A stretch of DNA of 34,943 nt from Bacteroidales bacterium (GTDB taxonomy: Bacteria; Bacteroidota; Bacteroidia; Bacteroidales; UBA1402). Shown piece after piece: positions 31,574 through 34,943 of the stretch. The stretch's first letter is position 1; every line of letters begins with the position of its first letter. Below the pieces are notes generated by a model, which saw only the letters and a program-made list of their open reading frames with translations, made no database searches and was not told where the DNA came from. Made by a program: the position numbers and the translations under genes. The stretch spans positions 1 through 34,943 of the forward strand of contig JAFSRR010000098.1 in NCBI GenBank assembly GCA_017446025.1, given 5' to 3'.

Positions 31574-32068
31574 TCAATCATACAGCCTGATCCACTCGTA
31601 GCCATTGCCCGTGGCGTCCATATAGCGGACAAAATCTTCGAACTTGATGTTGAGCGAAGCGCGGTTGTCGTTGGGATGGAACGACAGATGGGTGTAGCCT
31701 TTCAAAGCCTCGTCCAGGAACACATAGACATGATGCTCGCTGTCGTTCAACAGGCCGAAGGGGCTCACCGACCCCGGACGCAAGCCCAGGTAGCGTTCCA
31801 TGCGCTGTTCGGAGGCAAAACTCAACTTGCCCTGATGCAGCCGCTGTTCCAGGTCATGGATAGCCAGATGCTGGTCGCACTGGAAGATGACCAAGTAGTG
31901 GCGATTGCCCTTGTGGTTGCGGAAAAACAGGTTCTTGCAATGGGTGCCGGGCAGATCGGCCCAATAGGGTCGGCCCTCCTCGATGGTGGCTGCCGCCGGA
32001 TGTTCCGTATAGGAATAGGCGATGCCCAGGTGGTCCAAGGTTTCGTAAACAATGCTTTGTCCTATCAT
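31574..32068 (-). CDS. YbaK/ProX-type aminoacyl-tRNA deacylase (prolyl-tRNA editing domain)
   Basis: A free-standing trans-editing protein of 164 residues. In the family, such proteins hydrolyse mischarged tRNA, typically Ala-tRNA-Pro, in the cytoplasm. The sequence shows the fold's marks: YTEHPAAATIEEG near the N-terminus, GTHCKNLFFRN with the conserved Lys, HYLVIFQCDQ, LGLRPGSVSPFGLLND, which is the family's most recognisable block, and LSFHPNDNRASLNI near the end. I chose the ATG at 32068; a GTG at 32107 adds 13 residues with no match to the family. It ends toward the tRNA-Lys and shares that gene's terminator. A weak -7-like box (TATCTTCG, minus strand, 32136-32129) is the only promoter candidate. 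The exact tRNA substrate is not readable. Confidence 0.87.
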   Translation of the reverse strand: MIGQSIVYETLDHLGIAYSYTEHPAAATIEEGRPYWADLPGTHCKNLFFRNHKGNRHYLVIFQCDQHLAIHDLEQRLHQGKLSFASEQRMERYLGLRPGSVSPFGLLNDSEHHVYVFLDEALKGYTHLSFHPNDNRASLNIKFEDFVRYMDATGNGYEWIRLYD

Positions 32069-32204
32069 ATATTGTCTGAAATAGCCAAAGGGGCATGCCG
32101 ACAACACCGTCGCCCCTGTTTCAAAGGGCGAAGATAATCATTATTGCACAAAAACGGATATACCAGTCCGGCACGGCCGATATCGGATTCTCGGCAATTA
32201 TCAT

Positions 32205-32212
32205 TATATTTG
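32205..32212 (+). promoter_or_regulatory. Likely -7 box of the second PL10 gene
   Basis: TATATTTG matches TAnnTTTG exactly and lies 27 nt before the ATG at 32240. No convincing TTTG is present at the -33 position, which may indicate a regulated promoter. Confidence 0.55.
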
Positions 32213-32239
32213 TCCCTTGAACATCAAACAAGCACCATT

Positions 32240-34111
32240 ATGATCAAGAAAAGAATCTGTTGTCTCGCTGTCCTGCTCTGCACTGCCCTGGCCGGCCTGA
32301 CGGCCCAGAACCTCGCTTCGATGAGCTGGAGCGACGTGTGCAACGGCAAGATGGGCAGTGAATGGTACGGCAGCGGCGAGGCCATGGAAATCGCCAACAT
32401 CGTGCTCTATGTCCAGAAAGCCAACGGCGGCTGGATGAAGAACGACCAGATCCACCAGCTCACCAACGCCGAGCAGGACGCCCTTTACAACAAACGCAAC
32501 GAACACTCCTGCCTGGACAACGGCGCCACCACCCAGGAGATGCGCTTCCTGGCCAAAGTCTGGCAGCAGACCCAGGTCGAGGAATACCAGGAAGCCTTCC
32601 TGCGAGCCTTGAACATGATTTTCCAGGCCGAGAAAAAATGCGGCGGCTGGTCGCAATACTGGCCCCTGTCGGGCGGCGGCAGCTACCAGGACTATATCAC
32701 CTTCAACGACGACCTGATCACCAATGTACTGAAACTCCTGCGCGACATTGCCGACAACAAGGGCGATTTCAAGGACATCACCACCGAGGCCGCCCGCGAA
32801 CGCTGCCGTCGGGCCTTCGACAAAACCATCGACATGATCATCCGCTGCCAGGTCGACGACAACGGCACCCCGGCCGCCTGGTGCGCCCAGCACGACACCA
32901 CCACCCTGCTGCCCGCCGAAGGCCGTCCCCACGAGCTGCCCTCCATCAGCGGCTACGAATCGGCCGCCCTGCTCTCCTACCTCATGACCATCGAGCAACC
33001 CTCCAAGGAGTTGCAACACACCATCCATACCGCCATCGCCTGGCTCGACGCCCACAAGATTCCCGGCAAAGCCATCGAAGACTTCACCAACGCCCAGGGC
33101 GAGAAAGACCGCCGTGTCATTGACAAGCCAGGCAGCGCCATCTGGGGCCGCTTCATCCAGCTGGGAGGCGAGACAGGAGCCGCCACCTACCAGGCCTTCT
33201 TCAACAAACTCCAGCGACGCGGCAAAAGCCGCTCCTACACCACCGGCGGCAAGACCTACACCTATAGCGAGTACGAAATCGCCACCACCTCCTACAACCC
33301 CGACATGGCCTACCAGCCCATCTACGCCATCTACGACGACCAGTTGCAGCACCTCTACTACCGCTTCCTCTATCATTTCGAAGACAGCGATCCGGTCGTC
33401 GACAGCAAAGGCCTGGAAATCGTCACTTCGCTCAACGCCCTGCGCCGCCGCAGCTACCAGTTTCTGGGCAGTTGGTGTCTGAAGACCATCCAGACCGAAT
33501 ACCCCGCCTGGAAAATCCGCATGGAGCAGCTGGCCGACCTGGAAGACTACCTTCCCTACGAGCTGAACAGCGGCACCTATACCGGCAGCCAACAGAACGA
33601 CCAGACCTACACCTATCAGTTCGGCGACGGCCTGAGCATCGTCAACAGCAGCAACAAAGGCTACGCCACAGGCGACGCCAGCATCAAGGCCATCAAGTAC
33701 TCGGCCGGCGTAGGCTACACCGTCAAGCTGCCCGCAGGCATGAAAGTGTCGAAAGTCAAATTCACCGGCTATGACAACTACGACGACAGCGACGCCTACA
33801 TCGCCCTCTGCAACGGAGTGCGCTACCAGTCTGGCCAGTATGTCTTCCCGGCCAAGGACTCAAACGGCAATGCCAAGTTTGTAAGCCATACCCTGGACTT
33901 CTCCAACAACCCCATCGAAGGCAGCTTCCTGTTCTCCATCGCCGGCAAACAATGCGGCCTGGCCATCACCCTCTTTGTCAAAGACCCGGCCAGCGGCCTG
34001 GAGCAGCCGGTCAATATCGAGCCCCGAAACGGCAAATACCTGCGCGACGGCCAGCTCATCATCGTCCGTGACGACAAAGAATACAATCTGAAAGGATCAC
34101 CCATCAAATAA
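32240..34111 (+). CDS. Secreted PL10 pectate lyase with C-terminal beta-rich module
   Basis: A 623-residue exported enzyme predicted to cleave polygalacturonate by beta-elimination. The signal peptide is MIKKRICCLAVLLCTALAGL with cleavage near TAQ (23). The PL10 domain spans about 30-430 and parallels the upstream lyase: GGWMKNDQIHQL, GGWSQYWPLSGGGSYQDYIT, FNDDLITNVLKLLRDIAD, AAWCAQHDTTTLLPAEGRPH and IWGRFIQLG. About 445-590 is a beta-rich region (YTYQFGDGLSIVNSSNKGY, VGYTVKLPAGMKVSKVKFTG) that looks like a carbohydrate-binding sandwich. The last ~28 residues (GKYLRDGQLIIVRDDKEYNL) form a short tail of a kind I have seen at the ends of secreted Prevotella-type proteins. A frame upstream to 32144 lacks a signal peptide start. 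ettA begins 6 nt after the stop. Confidence 0.88.
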   Translation: MIKKRICCLAVLLCTALAGLTAQNLASMSWSDVCNGKMGSEWYGSGEAMEIANIVLYVQKANGGWMKNDQIHQLTNAEQDALYNKRNEHSCLDNGATTQEMRFLAKVWQQTQVEEYQEAFLRALNMIFQAEKKCGGWSQYWPLSGGGSYQDYITFNDDLITNVLKLLRDIADNKGDFKDITTEAARERCRRAFDKTIDMIIRCQVDDNGTPAAWCAQHDTTTLLPAEGRPHELPSISGYESAALLSYLMTIEQPSKELQHTIHTAIAWLDAHKIPGKAIEDFTNAQGEKDRRVIDKPGSAIWGRFIQLGGETGAATYQAFFNKLQRRGKSRSYTTGGKTYTYSEYEIATTSYNPDMAYQPIYAIYDDQLQHLYYRFLYHFEDSDPVVDSKGLEIVTSLNALRRRSYQFLGSWCLKTIQTEYPAWKIRMEQLADLEDYLPYELNSGTYTGSQQNDQTYTYQFGDGLSIVNSSNKGYATGDASIKAIKYSAGVGYTVKLPAGMKVSKVKFTGYDNYDDSDAYIALCNGVRYQSGQYVFPAKDSNGNAKFVSHTLDFSNNPIEGSFLFSIAGKQCGLAITLFVKDPASGLEQPVNIEPRNGKYLRDGQLIIVRDDKEYNLKGSPIK

Positions 34112-34117
34112 CAACCC

Positions 34118-34943
34118 ATGAGCGACGACAAGAAGATCATATTCTCGATGGTGGGCGTCAGCAAGCAGTTCCCGCCCCACAAACAGGTACTCAAGGACAT
34201 CTACCTCTCGTTCTTCTATGGCGCCAAGATCGGCATCATCGGCCTGAACGGCTCGGGCAAATCGACCCTGATGAAGATCATCGCCGGCATCGAGAAGGAA
34301 TACCAGGGCGAGGTGGTCTTCTCGCCAGGCTACTCGGTGGGCTACCTGGAGCAGGAGCCCCGCCTCGACCCCGACAAGACCGTCAAGCAGGTGGTCATGG
34401 AAGGCGTGCAAAGCATAGTCGATACGCTCAACGAATACGAGGAGATCAACCAGAAGTTCGGCCTGCCCGAATACTACGAAGACCCCGACAAGATGGAACA
34501 GCTGTTCGCCCGCCAGGCCGAACTGCAAGACCAGATCGACGCCACCGATGCCTGGAACCTCGACACCCGGCTGGAGAAGGCTATGGACGCCCTGCGCTGT
34601 CCGCCCGACGACCAGCCCGTCACCACCCTTTCGGGCGGCGAACGCCGTCGTGTGGCGCTGTGCCGTCTGTTGCTGCAACAGCCCGACGTATTGCTCCTGG
34701 ACGAACCCACCAACCATCTGGACGCCGAATCCATCGACTGGCTCGAACAACACCTGCAGCAGTATCCCGGCACGGTGATTGCCGTGACGCACGACCGCTA
34801 CTTTCTGGACCATGTAGCCGGCTGGATCCTGGAGCTGGACCGCGGCGAAGGCATTCCCTGGAAGGGCAACTACAGCTCGTGGCTCGAACAGAAGACCCAG
34901 CGCATGGCCCTCGAAGAAAAGCAGGCCAGCAAACGGCGCCGCA
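34118..34943 (+). CDS. ettA: Energy-dependent translational throttle protein EttA (ABC-F), 3' end outside window
   Basis: A cytoplasmic ABC-F ATPase that binds the ribosomal E site and gates the first elongation steps according to ATP/ADP. The frame stays open from the ATG at 34118 to the window edge (275 codons), so only the first ATPase domain and the beginning of the linker are seen. Present are [19 protein letters not shown], Walker [10 protein letters not shown], the EttA-typical [18 protein letters not shown], signature [16 protein letters not shown], Walker [13 protein letters not shown] and the switch His in [20 protein letters not shown], then [15 protein letters not shown]. The wording of these blocks favours EttA over other ABC-F members. 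It lies only 6 nt after the secreted pectate lyase gene, a surprising operon partner. Confidence 0.93.
   Translation, partial: MSDDKKIIFSMVGVSKQFPPHKQVLKDIYLSFFYGAKIGIIGLNGSGKSTLMKIIAGIEKEYQGEVVFSPGYSVGYLEQEPRLDPDKTVKQVVMEGVQSIVDTLNEYEEINQKFGLPEYYEDPDKMEQLFARQAELQDQIDATDAWNLDTRLEKAMDALRCPPDDQPVTTLSGGERRRVALCRLLLQQPDVLLLDEPTNHLDAESIDWLEQHLQQYPGTVIAVTHDRYFLDHVAGWILELDRGEGIPWKGNYSSWLEQKTQRMALEEKQASKRRR

Noticed and set aside
1..34943. CRISPR array, insertion sequence, phage or toxin-antitoxin genes
   Set aside because: No spaced direct repeats, transposase, integrase or small paired ORFs with such features were seen on either strand.

Overview
The window reads as chromosome of a GC-rich member of Bacteroidota, most likely order Bacteroidales. 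The gene content supports this: a SprA-type outer-membrane protein directly behind ruvA, a meso-diaminopimelate dehydrogenase, lipoproteins with short lipoboxes, and secreted pectin-degrading enzymes. So do the promoters: nearly every plausible transcription start carries TAnnTTTG, often with TTG or TTTG 18-23 nt upstream, which is the Bacteroidetes -7/-33 promoter and not a sigma-70 -10/-35. Genus cannot be settled from the sequence alone.

Layout. Positions 1-2300 hold the end of thrS followed by infC, rpmI and rplT (translation genes, + strand). A terminator and then a structured, promoter-bearing small RNA resembling 6S RNA fill 2321-2582. From 8519 down to 2645 (- strand) runs a compact operon, hisH-hisA-hisF-hisIE, an FtsE-like ATPase, lysC and lysA, so the later steps of histidine synthesis are joined to the first and last steps of the lysine pathway. 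Upstream lie a CCA-adding enzyme (-) and, divergent, a small lipoprotein of unknown function (+) whose promoter almost touches its start codon. The 7.4-kb sprA gene (-) follows ruvA; its 3' end overlaps that of the lipoprotein gene.

From 19167 the content turns to sugars and envelope: a large secreted DUF4450-like protein, a polyprenyl-phosphate sugar-phosphate transferase coupled to ddh, a GH105 lipoprotein (-), a DPE2-like 4-alpha-glucanotransferase, a PL10-CE8 pectate lyase/pectin esterase fusion, a tRNA-Lys(UUU) preceded by a 33-nt copy of its own 3' part, a ProX/YbaK-type deacylase (-), a second PL10 pectate lyase with a C-terminal beta-rich module, and the start of ettA running off the window.

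How it fits together. LysC and LysA with Ddh suggest the short dehydrogenase route to meso-DAP, feeding peptidoglycan and lysine. PL10, CE8 and GH105 form a partial pectin pathway: de-esterification, cleavage to unsaturated oligosaccharides, and removal of the unsaturated end sugar. No SusC/SusD pair or sensor is present, so this is not a complete polysaccharide utilisation locus. No CRISPR array, insertion sequence or phage gene was seen. The least routine items are the 6S-like RNA, the tRNA-Lys 3' fragment, the possible leaderless lipoprotein mRNA, an inverted-repeat hairpin whose U-tract faces the wrong way, and the divergent CE8 domain. All identifications rest on reading sequence by eye; no database search was run.
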